Assembly (NCBI GenBank): GCA_030386875.1
Contig: CM059567.1
Location: 79,167,130-79,231,129, forward strand
Source of the DNA: Morinoia aosen
Lineage: Eukaryota > Arthropoda > Malacostraca > Amphipoda > Talitridae
Length of the DNA stretch: 64,000 nucleotides
Reading direction: 5' to 3'
In this document: piece by piece, positions 33,657-45,735 of the stretch
Numbering within the stretch: position 1 is the first letter of the stretch
Layout of the letters: every line of letters begins with the position of its first letter
Translations under genes and position numbers: made by a program
The notes under the pieces: generated by a model
What the model saw: the letters and a program-made list of their open reading frames with translations, nothing else
Database searches by the model: none
Told to the model about the DNA's origin: nothing

Positions 33657-35954
33657 ACATCTCAATGTACTGAGTGCAGCGAAAAATGCATAGGTTGGTG
33701 AGAATAATCTCAAGGGCTTCCCAATAATGACAGGCCATTGAGCGCACTCGTCATAAATTCGGGAATGGGAGAATGCTTCAAGATATTTTTTGCAACTTTT
33801 TACTGTTAGAGTCAAAAGAGAGTGGCCAACATTTTGTCGAGAAAACTTCACCAATATTTAGCATTGTTTAATTTTCAAGAAGGTGAAATATCACTTCTAG
33901 TAGTTTTAAATGTCGCTGATACTCCCCTTTACTGAGAAGTTGGACTGAAAGAATAAAAACCGTTTTGCAATTGTTACGAATACGTACAATTCTTTAGCGC
34001 AATATGGACGATTCCTCATCATCGCGCAAAACATTATCAATTTTGATTCAATGTTTTTAGCTACGTCGACCCAACGCCAGATTCAATTTACACTCAATTC
34101 AATACACAATTTCGTTCACGTAATATCGTTCCTTAAAAATGATAATTCTCTGATATTATTATCAATGATAGGTATTGAAGCACGGTAGATTTGTTCGCCC
34201 GTCTTGATTCAATTGAGATCAGCTTGCTCATTACGAATACGTTATCACTTTTGAAGAGAGTGAATGAGAGTTAGCTGTTTAACTATCCTCGTCTTACACT
34301 CAATCGGAGTAAAACAATAGGCAAAGATCACTTTCTTAGTGCCGATTCAGATATTGTTGCATTGAAGCCTTCCAATACTTTCGAAGATTTATGGAAAGAT
34401 ATAATCGAATATTCTCTCAGTGACCCAAAGGTTCAAGACTTAACGTAGAGCCAGTGATTTTTGTATACAACTGGCAGCATTCGTAAAACACGGCTGATTT
34501 GGGTATATGTTTTTTATTCCGTTTATTCAACAGCTTCTATGTTTCGAGCCTGCAAACTTCACCTTGAGCAGACTCTATTGCATCGACGGTTTTTTTCAGG
34601 TGTACCTTAATTCAGAGAGTTTATTGAAGAAGTTTTGGAGATGCGTATTTTTCTCAAAACTTTTTTCTGGTCACACCGACGCGCCAGTCGCGAAGCCGAT
34701 ACCTTCATTTAGGTAGGGTCATGAATCTTTTCCGTCTTAACCAATAAATTTTACACGCTTTTGGGAAGCACAAAGCGAGCAATGCATCACTGTCTCTTGC
34801 AAGAGGCTCACATCACGCTCAATATCCCTGTCTAGGTCAATCCTTCTCATGATTATATTCGTCTTCTCCATGTTAATTCAGGTATAAGAAAAGGAGTCAA
34901 GTACGACTCGTTTTTGCTTTATATGATATTTGATTTACTCTTCTTATTTATATTTTTAATACATCTGGCACCTACCTGGTCTAAAATTAAACAAAATATC
35001 TTCATGTGTTGTCCGCTTATGCAGCAGAACTCTTTCACTCGCTGTGCCGTCATTACGGCTAAACTTGCGGATCTAAATTCGGCCTCGACTCCAATCGAAC
35101 CAAAGCCCGGAAACGAAGTATTTCTTGCCTTTATTGTGCTAACCGGATGACGGCCGGATAGATCTTGGCACCTTTTTAAAAATGGTGCTTTAGGGGCAGT
35201 TCTCGCGGAAATTAGTCGACGACCTTTCAGTAGAAGCGCTCGCTCTTTAATGGTTATTGCCAACCTGCAGAACTGCAGTCATTTTGGAAAATGATTAATT
35301 TTAACAAAATGCCGCAAAGAAGGATATCTCACTGGAAAGGTAGAAATAATTATTGCAGTAAATGAAATAGTAATCTGAAAATTTTGAGTGAGAGCAGCAA
35401 CATCCGATGATGTCGAGCAAATTATGAAAGGTGATGAGTTAATCATAAAAATTAATGAATTAAACTTCAGTAATACATTTTCAGCGACCATTGGCAAAGA
35501 AACGTGTGCACTTTATCGTGTGATAATCAAGCTTCTATCTATAAAAACTGAACTTATCTTCAATCATTTATAACGATTGAGATAGAAATCGACGTCTAGT
35601 AACGGGTTGTTATTGTTTCTTAAATTACCTTAATTTTGACGCTGAAATGAAAATGCCAACATTACTCATCACAACACTACTTAATTTGTGACAAAGTGAA
35701 ATGCATCAGATTTGCAGCATTTACTGGGTCTTTCAGTTAAATTCGCACAATTGTCCTTTCTATGCTTAAAGCCTCATAACTCAAGTTAAAAGTAACGTAT
35801 TACTTGGAAATTTTGGAGTTTACTTAGCCGATCAGTGGAACAAAAGCTTTATTCGATGTGGCTACATTCAACCATGATAACAGCTATTTCACGCTTTCGA
35901 AAGCTTGACACGGCCATGATGACTTCCGCCATTTTATACCAGTCCACGTTTCTT

Positions 35955-36600
35955 CTATGTCCTTCATAAAGACTAAGACACTTATGGGGCTGTGCAAACA
36001 CTGCCTCAATTTTCGACCAAAAATTGTTACCCAGCGGGTTCAGGTCAGACTAGCTGGAAGGCTAAAAATCTTTCTCCCTGAATCGTACATCAGAACTCTT
36101 GAGCAATATCAACGGTTTGGTTCGCCTTGTGGCCGGGAACCGCATCCTCTTGAAACATGAACTTTTTATTTGAAGCCTTGGCCATCATCCATGGTATTAT
36201 TTCTGTTTGCAAGATGTTGCAGTAAGATTCAGCATTCAGTTTTTCGTTCTCGGTGAAGAAGTGGGCAAGGACGTCTCCCCCATTAAAGACTGTGCACAGG
36301 TCATGACCCTGGTTGGTATCTTCGTGGTCAAGATTTGAATTTTAGCACTCGAAGAGTATATCCAGCGATCGTTACATCTGTTACAAGCCCTATCAACAGT
36401 AAAAAACTTCTCATCAGAAAAGAACTCGATGGTCGAGCCGTTAGCCTTCAGCCAGTGGAAAACTTTCTTGCACCATTCCAACCAAACTTCTTTCATCTTA
36501 TTAGTGATGAGATGCTTCCTTCCTGTATACATAAAAGGCTAGGTCAAGATCTTTGACGTTGTGAATTTGATTCTGAAAATTACCGTGATGTTAACACGCC
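35955..36600 (-). pseudogene. Mariner/Tc1-superfamily transposase fossil
   Basis: On the minus strand 36532-36236 is open and includes WCKKVFHWLKANGSTIEFFSDEKFFTVD and NDRWIYSS, containing the first catalytic aspartate (FSDEK). After a frame change it continues GDVLAHFFTENEKLNAE, IIPWMMAKASNKKF and FQEDAVPGHKAN, containing the second. Beyond that stops appear and the third acidic block is lost. This is the best preserved of the fossils here. Its relation to the 31985-32470 copy is unclear. Confidence 0.85.
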
Positions 36601-37342
36601 TCTTCCTTGCCAATGTCGGTAATGACGCGGTTGGATTAGCCATGACGCTTCATTTGGGGCCTGCTGGAGAGCGAGGTATATTTTCTTGACGTATTGATGG
36701 CTCTGCAATATTGGCTAAATTCATCAAAACACAAACATTGTCAGCTATTTGCCCAGGAAACTAGAGGAGGGCTTTTACAATGAAGGCTGGGCTTCGGTCC
36801 GCGCGACGGAGTTCACAGACAGCTGAATGTTTCGACTGCTCTTTTGCGTAATTTTTATCCGATGAACTCTGATTATTAATATCCGGTTTCATAAATATGT
36901 ATAACTGATGTATTTCAGTGTCGCGAACTTTTAGAGGGATTAGAATTACCTACGTTTTTAAATTTGTATGGATTTATCTAAAGATTCTGTACGTTCAGGA
37001 AATCTATATGGAGAGAGAGACTTGGTCAGTTTGCATCGAGGTGTTTTGAAGTCCGATATTGTCTATAATATTTTCAACTAAAAGTTTTGTCTTGATTGAT
37101 TTCTGATTCACAGATAATAAAAATCGCTTTCTTCGAGATATTTCTTTATTACCAAGCCCTGAATTTTTCAAGAAAAAAACGAGAATACACACGATTCTTG
37201 CAAATTGATCATGAGTAAGTGTGCCTGCGTTTAAATAGCAACTGGACACGCACATTTCAGGAGCTGAGACAAATTAGTGCAAGTGAATTTGTTTTGCATT
37301 ACTTTGAAATGCTCAGGTAAAACTAATAATTTTTTCGAGAGT

Positions 37343-37481
37343 TCAAAGTCTAATCACCCCCAGAAACAGTTAATGAATCTGGTACGGGTAGCTCTTGCTT
37401 CCCGTACGATCCCGGTCGATAGCGTGCTGGCGCGGTAACTTCTAGTCCTGAGTTCGAGTCTAGCAAACTTCTCGTACATTT
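37343..37481 (+). mobile_element. tRNA-like SINE fragment related to the 43949-44446 palindrome
   Basis: It starts tcaaagtctaatcaccccc, carries GATAGCGTGCTGGCGCGG and a B-box match GAGTTCGAGTCT (37450-37461), and ends ctcgtacattt. The same words in the same order make up each arm of the palindrome at 43949-44446. It is a single-armed copy of the same family, diverged by perhaps 10-15 percent. Confidence 0.75.
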
Positions 37482-38042
37482 AAAAATGATTTTTAGAGTA
37501 TTCCAAAGCATGTTTCTTCCATCTGTTTTAGCGTTATTAAAATGCATGAACTTTCTGCTAGTGGGACTTATTTTGTAAATTACTTTGTAAAAAATTCCTG
37601 TAATGCTTTACTCTTTGTGCACGTAGAAAACAATAATTATATAATCTACTTAAAAAGTTATTTGTCAACTTTCTGTCTTTAATTCATTCAGGTCCCACCA
37701 TAATTTATTGCCGGTATGGATTACTCTTTTCCTGTTATGCGCTAAAAGTAATTACGGTGGGTTGAAAGTGTTTTGTTCAAGCTTTGAAAATTAATCGTTA
37801 AGACATTCAGTCATTGGACCCATCAAGCTTATGGAAATATTTTATTGTTACAAGCGTTAGGCATTGCAAAATCGACGTCATTGGAAAGAAATTATTTCTC
37901 CAAAAATACTAGATATATCGGGACTGTTTCGTAAAAAATCTGGTATGAGGGTGCTTTTGACGAGATCGTAGTCGAGTGTTGTATTTTATATTGAAATTAC
38001 AGTGCGTGAAATTATATCCAAAAGGGATTAACATTTTGTGCT

Positions 38043-38092
38043 GATTATTATTATTATTATTATTATTTTTCTTGGAAGGGGGGGGGGGGGGG
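38043..38092. repeat. (ATT)n microsatellite followed by a run of 15 G
   Basis: ATT repeats run to about 38066. After a short spacer there is an uninterrupted run of 15 G at 38078-38092. Long G runs are prone to sequencing and replication slippage, so the exact length may be unreliable. Confidence 0.9.
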
Positions 38093-40281
38093 TTTGACAG
38101 CTGTTCAAGACGTGGAGGAAATCAAGGAACTGATTTCTTTGACCGCTATAATATTCTAAGTGATGAAGTTAAAATTTAGAAGTGAAATGCGGTTTATAAA
38201 AATTGGTAGCACTCAGTATTTTTATATTTAGACTGGCATTGCAGAACATATAGCACACAAAATTTTACCGCACAAAAATTGATGCTCTCTCACATAGCGT
38301 GATATCGATATTGGTGATATTAAGCAGCAGAGGCAAGCGATTGTTTAGAAAGCAACAGCATTTCCGCCCGTCTAGGGATGGCAGAGCGAGCTTGGATGTA
38401 TGGCATTGCTGCACGACAGCCCAAACGAATGCGGCCAATTGTGACCATGCATTAAATAGCCCATACATTAAGTAGCGAGAACTTCTTACGTTCATAACTC
38501 TTTCTCCTCCCTTGCACCTACTGCGGACAAAAATTTGCTACCAGACTAGATTTTTTGTCACCGAGTCGAGGCACCAGCCGACTAGTCTGCTGCTGCTGGA
38601 ATGCTCGGTAGTATTCACGTTTTTGGCCTTCCTCATCACTCAGGGTTGCAGTAGGGAATATCATTGTCCGCTAAACATATGGCGTTTAAAATTTGTGTGT
38701 TAAACCAACGATTTATACACGTAAATTTCTAGCGACAATTCGCCTAAGAATGAATAATCCATCTGAGCTTATTGTTGGAAGTACTTCTGTGGATATGAAT
38801 TTGTTGATAATTTTAAATTCGTCTTGATGTAGATCGTAACACAAAAATTTCATACTGATTCGTTATTGGATCTATTACGAAAGTTTTTCATTATCAAAGA
38901 AATTAATATCATGATTATAATGCATGAAAATGCGACTTTCTTTTTGTTTTTTTTTCAATAAATTCTGCACTCTATTTATTTTTTATGATGTGTGAATTGA
39001 AAATGATATTTCTAAGAAATTATATTGATATCAGCGTTTGACATCATTCATGCGTTCAATTAGCCAAAAATAATAGTAATAATGTGGTTTTTCTGATAAG
39101 CTGAATTTAAAATGATTTATGCCCAAATATCAAAATGCATTATTAGACTATGTTACGAGCGTATTAAAGGTTACTAAAATATTTTTAGAGAAATAATTCA
39201 TATTAAAATAATTTATTTGTGGAATTAAAAAAAAATCATCTAGGAGAACATGAAAATAGATTACAACAATATTTACTCTCATAGAACATACATAACTAGA
39301 CGGAGTGAGCAGAGACACTGTTTTGAGATGCTCCTTTCGTGATGAAAGTTCTGTCTAGACGCCTTCAACTCCTTTTTCTATTTATTTATTTATTTGTTTT
39401 TTTTTTGTGGTCATATGACTGAATTTCTTTATGGCCATGGTGCACCTGGCTGCAGCACTGTAACACATCAATAAATTGCTTGAATTTCTTGCCTGTCGAT
39501 GTTCGGCTTCAATAAGGGAGCAGTTCACGAGAATTTGAGCCTTGTATCACGAGTACAGGAGGATTCGTGATGTCACTTGATGAAGTTCTTCCTTGCGGCA
39601 ACAAATTTACTCTTTTTTCTTTCGAGTTAATTTCCTCTCAGCTTTCTTTTGATGCTGGCATTCGCGGCAACTATATATCATTACTTACACAACATGGAGT
39701 AAACAACTCCTAAAAATATATGGATTGACCAAAGTGTTACTAATTTGCTGGCATTACATACGTATATTTGTAGTCAAAATAATTTAACTCTTGATTCCTA
39801 AAAGAATGGCAAAAATTCTGGTTGTAAACCAAACCAATCATACGACATTTTATATTTTTTAACGTTTGCCAAAGTAGTCTAAACTATTTGACGTGATACC
39901 AATGCAATCAAGACATTTTATAATTTACTTTAAACATTATCTGTTTATGTGAGTACATATCTAACATGGCTCGCATCGTGTTACTCGTCTTCTATGAATT
40001 GAAAGCGGCTGCATCTTTTCAATGAAGGCTTGTTATCGTTTTCGTTCGGCCCAAAAAACAAATGAACCCCTGGCGTTCTGTACAAGCGGATATTGCAATT
40101 ACTACTGGAAAACGTAAATAATTTCTGTCGCGGCTTTGGATTTTTCATTCGCTGTGATTGTATGTGCATCACTTCTGAATATTTGAGCAAAAATATCGAT
40201 AAATATTGAAATAATTTCTTAATATATTGCCTTCATTCCTTCTTAATTGTTTTCATTAGTCCCGCGTGTAACATCAAGGTC

Positions 40282-40389
40282 ATTGAGGAAATTATGGTTA
40301 AAATACAATTAATACAGATTGAGGAAATTATAACTAAAGTGTAACTAACACAGAATGAAGAAATTATGGCTAAAATACAATTAATATAA
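40282..40389. repeat. 36-bp tandem repeat, three copies
   Basis: Three consecutive 36-bp units start attgaggaaattat at 40282, 40318 and 40354, with about 15 percent divergence. Confidence 0.88.
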
Positions 40390-42596
40390 TTCTATTGAAG
40401 TGATCTTAAGTTACTTCAATTTTATCGAGAAGTCTATATATGGTTCACTGATTTTGAACACGTGTCAATGTACTTCTCATGACTTGTCCCGTTCTGAAAA
40501 CATCATGTTGAATTATTAAATGCGATATTTGCAAATTCATAATTAATTACACGAGGTGTTGTTTTACTTCTCAATCTTTGTTTTCTAAATTCGTGGAGTG
40601 CGTCGTACAGCCGCTGGCCAGCGTGCGCGTGGACGTGCGCCAGGACGCTCGCTTTGATTACCAAAAAAGCAAAAGCCTTTTACAGCGAGGCGAGGCAGGC
40701 GGGCGGTGATCACCCACCACAGCTTGTGGTCGAGATACAGAAACAATCTTCTGTTCGATGTGGACTGCTTAGTCAGCGCCTTCTCTAGGAAGTTATATGT
40801 TTACGGTGAAGAATCGCAACTTGGGCCGATTTTGGCCCTAACTTCGATTGTTGAGGAAGATCGCCTCTAGACCGAGGAAGACAAGTCGGGCTCCAGCAGA
40901 GCGGTCTTGTGTCCTGGAACAAAGAGCGCGATTGTGGGCACAAATACCAAGCATGTCAGTTTTTTGTGTCTGCTGCTGTAAGGAATTTGATGGAAAAATT
41001 TATCCCAAGGCTGTCTTTAGTACTTTGCTTAGAAGAATATATTGGAAAAATGGATCTCAGCATTTTTAAGTTCAAACAGAAAAAAGTATTTTGTGGGACA
41101 GAGTTTATTCTTTACAATGCGTTTTCACTAACACACTAAATTTGGTTTTCCAGTTTGAAATATGAGGATAATTTAAGCCTTGGAATGTTATCATTCTAAC
41201 AACTTATAGTCTCAAGTACTATTTACGGTAGTAGTAAAATAAATAATTCAATGACTATTATTGAAAATTAAAGCCTGCGCATTTTTCATTAGATATTGAC
41301 CCCCGCAGTTTGTCATCTAACTGTGCGGATTCCTGCACCAGCTCCACCAGTGTTTTGCTGAATGGAACTGTTACTAGCTGGCGAGCATGAATGCTTTATA
41401 CTCATTTTGGAGAATTTTAGAAGAGAGTGAAAGGACTTTCACTTAATTGGTTTTATTAGAATGTACGGAAGTGTAATACAGACATCTAGCTTAGGCGTTC
41501 TTTCAAATAGTATATTAGGCTCTTATTATCGGCTATTAATCTTCGAACTTTAATATAAATTTAAGTATAAAACAGTTTCAATGCGAAGCAAATTAAAATT
41601 TTATTTTCTCGTTTTCTCAAAATGTTGCTTCATTAATTTAATATTTGCATGATTTTCTCATCACTTAAAATGTACACTAAAAATACGAATTTCACGGAGA
41701 AGTTTTACAATATTTTCCACTAGTTGCCTTCATCGTAGGTGGCATCTGTACTGTTCGTATTATTGATGAGGTGGAAGTTAAATTGCGAACCAGCTTTGCG
41801 ACACGGGAGAATCGATTTTCTTCTGCCTTTATTCAGGTATTCGTAATTCACCACTAAAGGCTAAGATTGTCGGTGCCAGCAGAATAAAGTTCGAAGACAC
41901 AAATGAACAAAAAAAATTGAAATTAACTTTGAATTTTAAAATGGAAATTTCCACCATGTACTTTATTTTCAATTTGAATTGTTCGAATCATTTTTCTTGG
42001 GCTTAGGGCATAGCTTTTTTGGCTTTGAGCTGTACCATTAGGGAATTCAATTCCCAATCAAGTGAATTATTTAACTTTGCTGCAACGCCGCAGTCCCCTC
42101 GTCAGAAGGCGGAGTGTTGAGTGTTGTGCGCGGGGCAGAGCATAGCTCGCAGATTGCCTTCTTTCTCGACAAAATTCTTACATGTCAGATTTTTCTAGAT
42201 AAAATGTGGCACCTGCTAAGGAAGTTCCAGAGCCAAACATAATTGAAAACACAAGTTTTGAATTTTTTAATATAAAAAGGGGAGTCTCATAACCTACGGC
42301 CTGCAACAATAATTTTTCTGATACATTAATAAGCCTGATTGAACGGGGATAACTGATTCAAAATTGGGAACTTCGACTGTCTAGAGAATTTATCTTTTTC
42401 AAGGTAAATTGTGTCTGAAAAAAATGTTTTTTTCTTTCAGAAAATATTAGTGTTCAATCTGATATTTATTCCGCTTTCACTCAATACGAGTACTGCAATT
42501 CACTCGTCTTTGTTATGATATTGACTCAGGCAGACATTTATAATTTATTCTAATCCGTTCGGTATATGTCTTAACAAAAACTTTCTGTTTTTCCAG

Positions 42597-42650
42597 ATTT
42601 TGCAGCTGCAAATGAACGACTACAAATACCACTATCTCTTCACTACTTTT
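42597..42650 (+). CDS. Kainate receptor exon 4 (54-bp micro-exon)
   Basis: A strong acceptor (TTTCTGTTTTTCCAG) and a perfect donor (GTAAGT) bound exactly 18 codons in phase 0. They encode ILQLQMND, YKYHYLFTTF, which aligns to the family's segment that ends YHYIFTTLD. Joined to exon 3 and exon 5 the reading continues without gap. It is isolated between introns of 21.6 kb and 4.9 kb. Confidence 0.93.
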
Positions 42651-42869
42651 GTAAGTGCTTCACCTTATTTTACCTAGTAGAATTTTTCCATATCATGTCG
42701 TCGGGCTATTTTTTGTTGTAGATTATTTAGCAGACCACTCAATAGATAGTGTCTATATATCCACGACAATTTTTAAATCAAAGTCACAGTTACAACTTGC
42801 AAGCAAGGTATTATTCGTTTTCATTGATTTTATGAACCTATTTGAGTGAAATAATAATATACTAACGAA

Positions 42870-43282
42870 AGCATAATTATATTGGCCGAACGACATGCAG
42901 ACAACATTTCCGGGCTCTCCAAGCCTCGGTATATGCAAACGGCTTTATTATGCTGCCAATCATCAACATACAAACACCAGCATTATGCTGGCCGAGCATC
43001 AATATGCACACAATATTACTGAGGTCACTGAGCATCAACACACAGACAACATCATTACATTGGCCGCGCTTCAACATGCATACAATATTAATATACTAGG
43101 CAGGCATCAACATACAGACCACATCGTTACACTGCAGAGCATCAACATAAGACAACATCATTACGCAGCCGAGCAACATACAGACAACATTAATATGCTA
43201 GGCAAGCATCAACACACAGACAACATTATTACGCAGCCGAGCATCAACATACAGACAACATTAATATGCTAGGCAAGCATTA
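42870..43282. repeat. 35/36-bp degenerate minisatellite next to the micro-exon
   Basis: About eleven units are built on gacaacattattacgcagcc and gacaacattaatatgctagg, which alternate near the right end to give a dimeric period of about 71 bp. The left end is more diverged. It starts 220 bp after exon 4. The open frames across it arise from a period close to a multiple of three. Confidence 0.9.
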
Positions 43283-43948
43283 AAGTGGGCCATTACAGTC
43301 GGGTTTAGTCGCGTGGCTCCGCAGTGGCGCCGGCAATTAGAACGCTCTGCCAGAGCCTGACAAACTGCGGCCGCTCGAGCGAGGGAGGCGGAGGTGCCGT
43401 GGGGGAGTGGCTCTCGTCTGCTAGCTTTGTCATTTTCAACTTATCAAGAACAAAATTTCGAAAGTTCAATTGAAGCTTTCCTGAATTTTCATAGCGATGT
43501 TTCCCCTAGATTGGGTATCTACGGTTGATGCGGACGGGTCGCATATTGCTGAGAAAACTGCAGGTTGAACAGATTTAAGTATTTCTTTCACTTTGTTATC
43601 AGCTTAGATGTTTCCAAAGTGATCCATGTCGCAGTATACCAAAGTTAACTTTCATTTGGAAGTAGGAAAGAGCAGTTGAGTTGGACTAAATGTATTCATG
43701 TCGCGAGGAGCAAGTGATGGGCAGTCGATGATTTATCTCCATTCAATTATCATTCTTTTTCTATGATATTATTAAACATTCCTTAATGAGTAGACTTGAA
43801 GCCACGCAGTGCAGAACTACTCTATCTTCACACTGGTGATCTTGAGCTCTTATGATTTTGGGGCTATCCAAAGCACTCAATTGATTTCTTATTTTCATAG
43901 CATCGCACTGAGTTGATAGAAAAACTGACGGAATAAGTTCTGTTATTA

Positions 43949-44446
43949 AATGTACGAGGAGTTCGTGAGACTCGAACTCAGGACCAGAAATCACCGCGCC
44001 AAAACGCTATCGACTGCGCTATCGATCACCCTAAACAGGTGTTCGAAGCACAACGAAAGCAATGTTTGGCACAGTGTAAGCAGGCGCACTGTCCTGACAG
44101 ATATATTTTATTCCCATATGTATCGAGAGCTCAAAGTCTAGTCACCCCCAGAAACAGTTTCTGGGGGTGACTAGACTTTGAGCTCTCGATACATATGGGA
44201 ATAAAATATATCTGTCAGGACAGTGCGCCTGCTTACACTGTGCCAAACATTGCTTTCGTTGTGCTTCGATCACCTGTTTAGGGTGATCGATAGCGCAGTC
44301 GATAGCGTGTTGGCGCGGTGATTTCTGGTCCTGAGTTCGAGTCTCACGAACTCCTCGTACATTTATTTCATTTGAAAAAAACCTTGTGGAAGCAGTGTCT
44401 TCCCGTCTCAGATTCATTAACTGTTTCTGGGGGTGACTAGACTTTG
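43949..44446. mobile_element. Inverted SINE-like dimer forming a 417-bp palindrome, with 13-bp target duplication
   Basis: Arms 43948-44155 and 44157-44364 are inverted copies of each other, matching at 206 of 208 positions with no gaps and a single-base centre at 44156. Each arm carries tRNA-like internal promoter words (TAGCGCAGTCGATAGCG and GAGTTCGAGTCTC). An A-rich link and a third copy of the 25-bp end motif (ending gtgactagactttga) follow the right arm, ending at 44446. The 13-bp string agttctgttatta occurs directly before (43936-43948) and after (44447-44459). The whole compound unit therefore inserted as one piece, with a duplication length typical of LINE-driven insertion. Confidence 0.87.
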
Positions 44447-44470
44447 AGTTCTGTTATTATGTTCATAAAA

Positions 44471-44765
44471 TAGCTCATTTTTTTATACTTCAAGACATCA
44501 CAAAACAGTCTTGAAGTATGCGTAGGTATTATGATTTGATCGCCTATGCGCTGGGATTTGCAAACATGCTTACTTGTATATTTGTGTACGTATATGGGTG
44601 CATGTGTATGTGCGCATATGGGTGTGCATATGTGCACATACACCTGTGTGCACTGGACTAGCAACTGATATATAAATTATTAATACCAGCCTGTTTTCTC
44701 ACTCACAACTTCTAACCCTACCCAACACCTCATTTAATTTTATTATTGTAAAGCAATCCAAAGCT
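44471..44765. repeat. Dispersed duplication, copy 1
   Basis: It aligns with 45440-45735 in the same orientation. Shared words in order are gctcatt, acatcaca, tatgcgta/gcgtatgt, atgcttac, a stretch rich in TATG and CATA, then cactc.caacttgtaac and ttattattgtaaagca. A shorter third partial copy lies near 45125-45210. Identity is roughly 65-70 percent by eye. No ends or target duplications were found. Confidence 0.6.
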
Positions 44766-45254
44766 TAAATGTCTTGTACATGTAAAATGTGGTACCTATG
44801 TATGTTCAGCAATTGAAGATATTTTGTGCCATATTTCAAAGATAATGCGACTTTTTTTCTAATATAAACCCTTATAGGACATTCATGTTTTCTTTCTCAA
44901 AAACGTCCAAAAATGCTCTTGGTAGGCTAGTGTAGTACAAATTATCATATCATCTCTTACGCTCTAGAGTACATTATAACAACCGCACCTAAGCCTCACG
45001 TATTTCTGGAAATATTCTGTACTTGGGAATCGTGGTAGAACAATCGTTTTCATCTTTCTGACTCAGGTAGACTGTTTTGTGCCAAATAAAAAGATGTTTT
45101 CTCCGATTCCCTCGATTGGAATGCTAGTTTATACTGACTAGTTTTACACTGGTATTTGCGCATATGCTTACTTGTGTATATGTGTACGAGTGCACTCTAT
45201 GCGTGCGTAGATAGGTGAATGTGTCACTGCGTAATACTTCATTCATTTCAATGT

Positions 45255-45290
45255 ATAAATATATATATATATATATTATATTTATATATA
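45255..45290. repeat. (AT)n simple repeat
   Basis: Alternating A and T over about 36 bp, with one interruption. Confidence 0.9.
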
Positions 45291-45439
45291 TTTGTTTCGC
45301 GATCACCCACATATGGTAAATAAGGCGCTTATCAACAAATCATCTTTTCGACATAATATTTAATAAAACATCGTTACAATATTTCATTAGAAATTGTAAG
45401 CAGCAACACATGCTGAAAAAGTTGTCACGAATTTACTTT

Positions 45440-45735
45440 GCTCATTATCCTATATTTCAGAACATCACACAGCATTTTTATAGAACGCGTATGTATTGTG
45501 ATTGACTCGATGCATAGAAATGTATTTGTGGATGCTTACGTGTTGGGTGTATGTATGTACATAGGTATGTATGTGCATGTATATGTGTATATTTTTACAT
45601 GTATATATGCACACATGTGTGTACTAAGCTGACAACTAGCATTTTAACTAGAGATAATTTTTTTTCTGTTCACTCTCAACTTGTAACATTACCTAACTCG
45701 TCACCTCTTTATTATTGTAAAGCATTCACGTAAAA
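45440..45735. repeat. Dispersed duplication, copy 2
   Basis: Partner of 44471-44765, about 970 bp downstream in the same orientation. Its middle is a TATG/CATG-rich stretch, so only the flanking words establish the relationship. Confidence 0.6.

Larger units (their letters stand above)
20986..42596 (+). other. 21.6 kb intron, transposon-rich, no host gene seen inside
   Basis: Bounded by GTAAGT and TTTTTCCAG. Recognised contents are listed separately: a hAT-like MITE, five Tc1/mariner-type fossils, a SINE relative, minisatellites and simple repeats. The stretches 21766-23080, 23536-25221, 25461-27483, 27959-29224, 29401-31984, 32471-33489, 33657-35954, 36601-37342, 38093-40281 and 40390-42596 show nothing I can name. 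The longest anonymous frame is 114 codons on the minus strand at 34919-35263, with no recognisable domain. Confidence 0.8.

Noticed and set aside
34919-35263. 114-codon minus-strand frame in the large intron
   Set aside because: No domain, no splice or promoter context; ends in low-complexity lysine/asparagine. Possibly decayed transposon but not assignable.
42870-43282. CRISPR-like array
   Set aside because: Repeats are contiguous and degenerate with no spacers, in an animal intron. It is a minisatellite.
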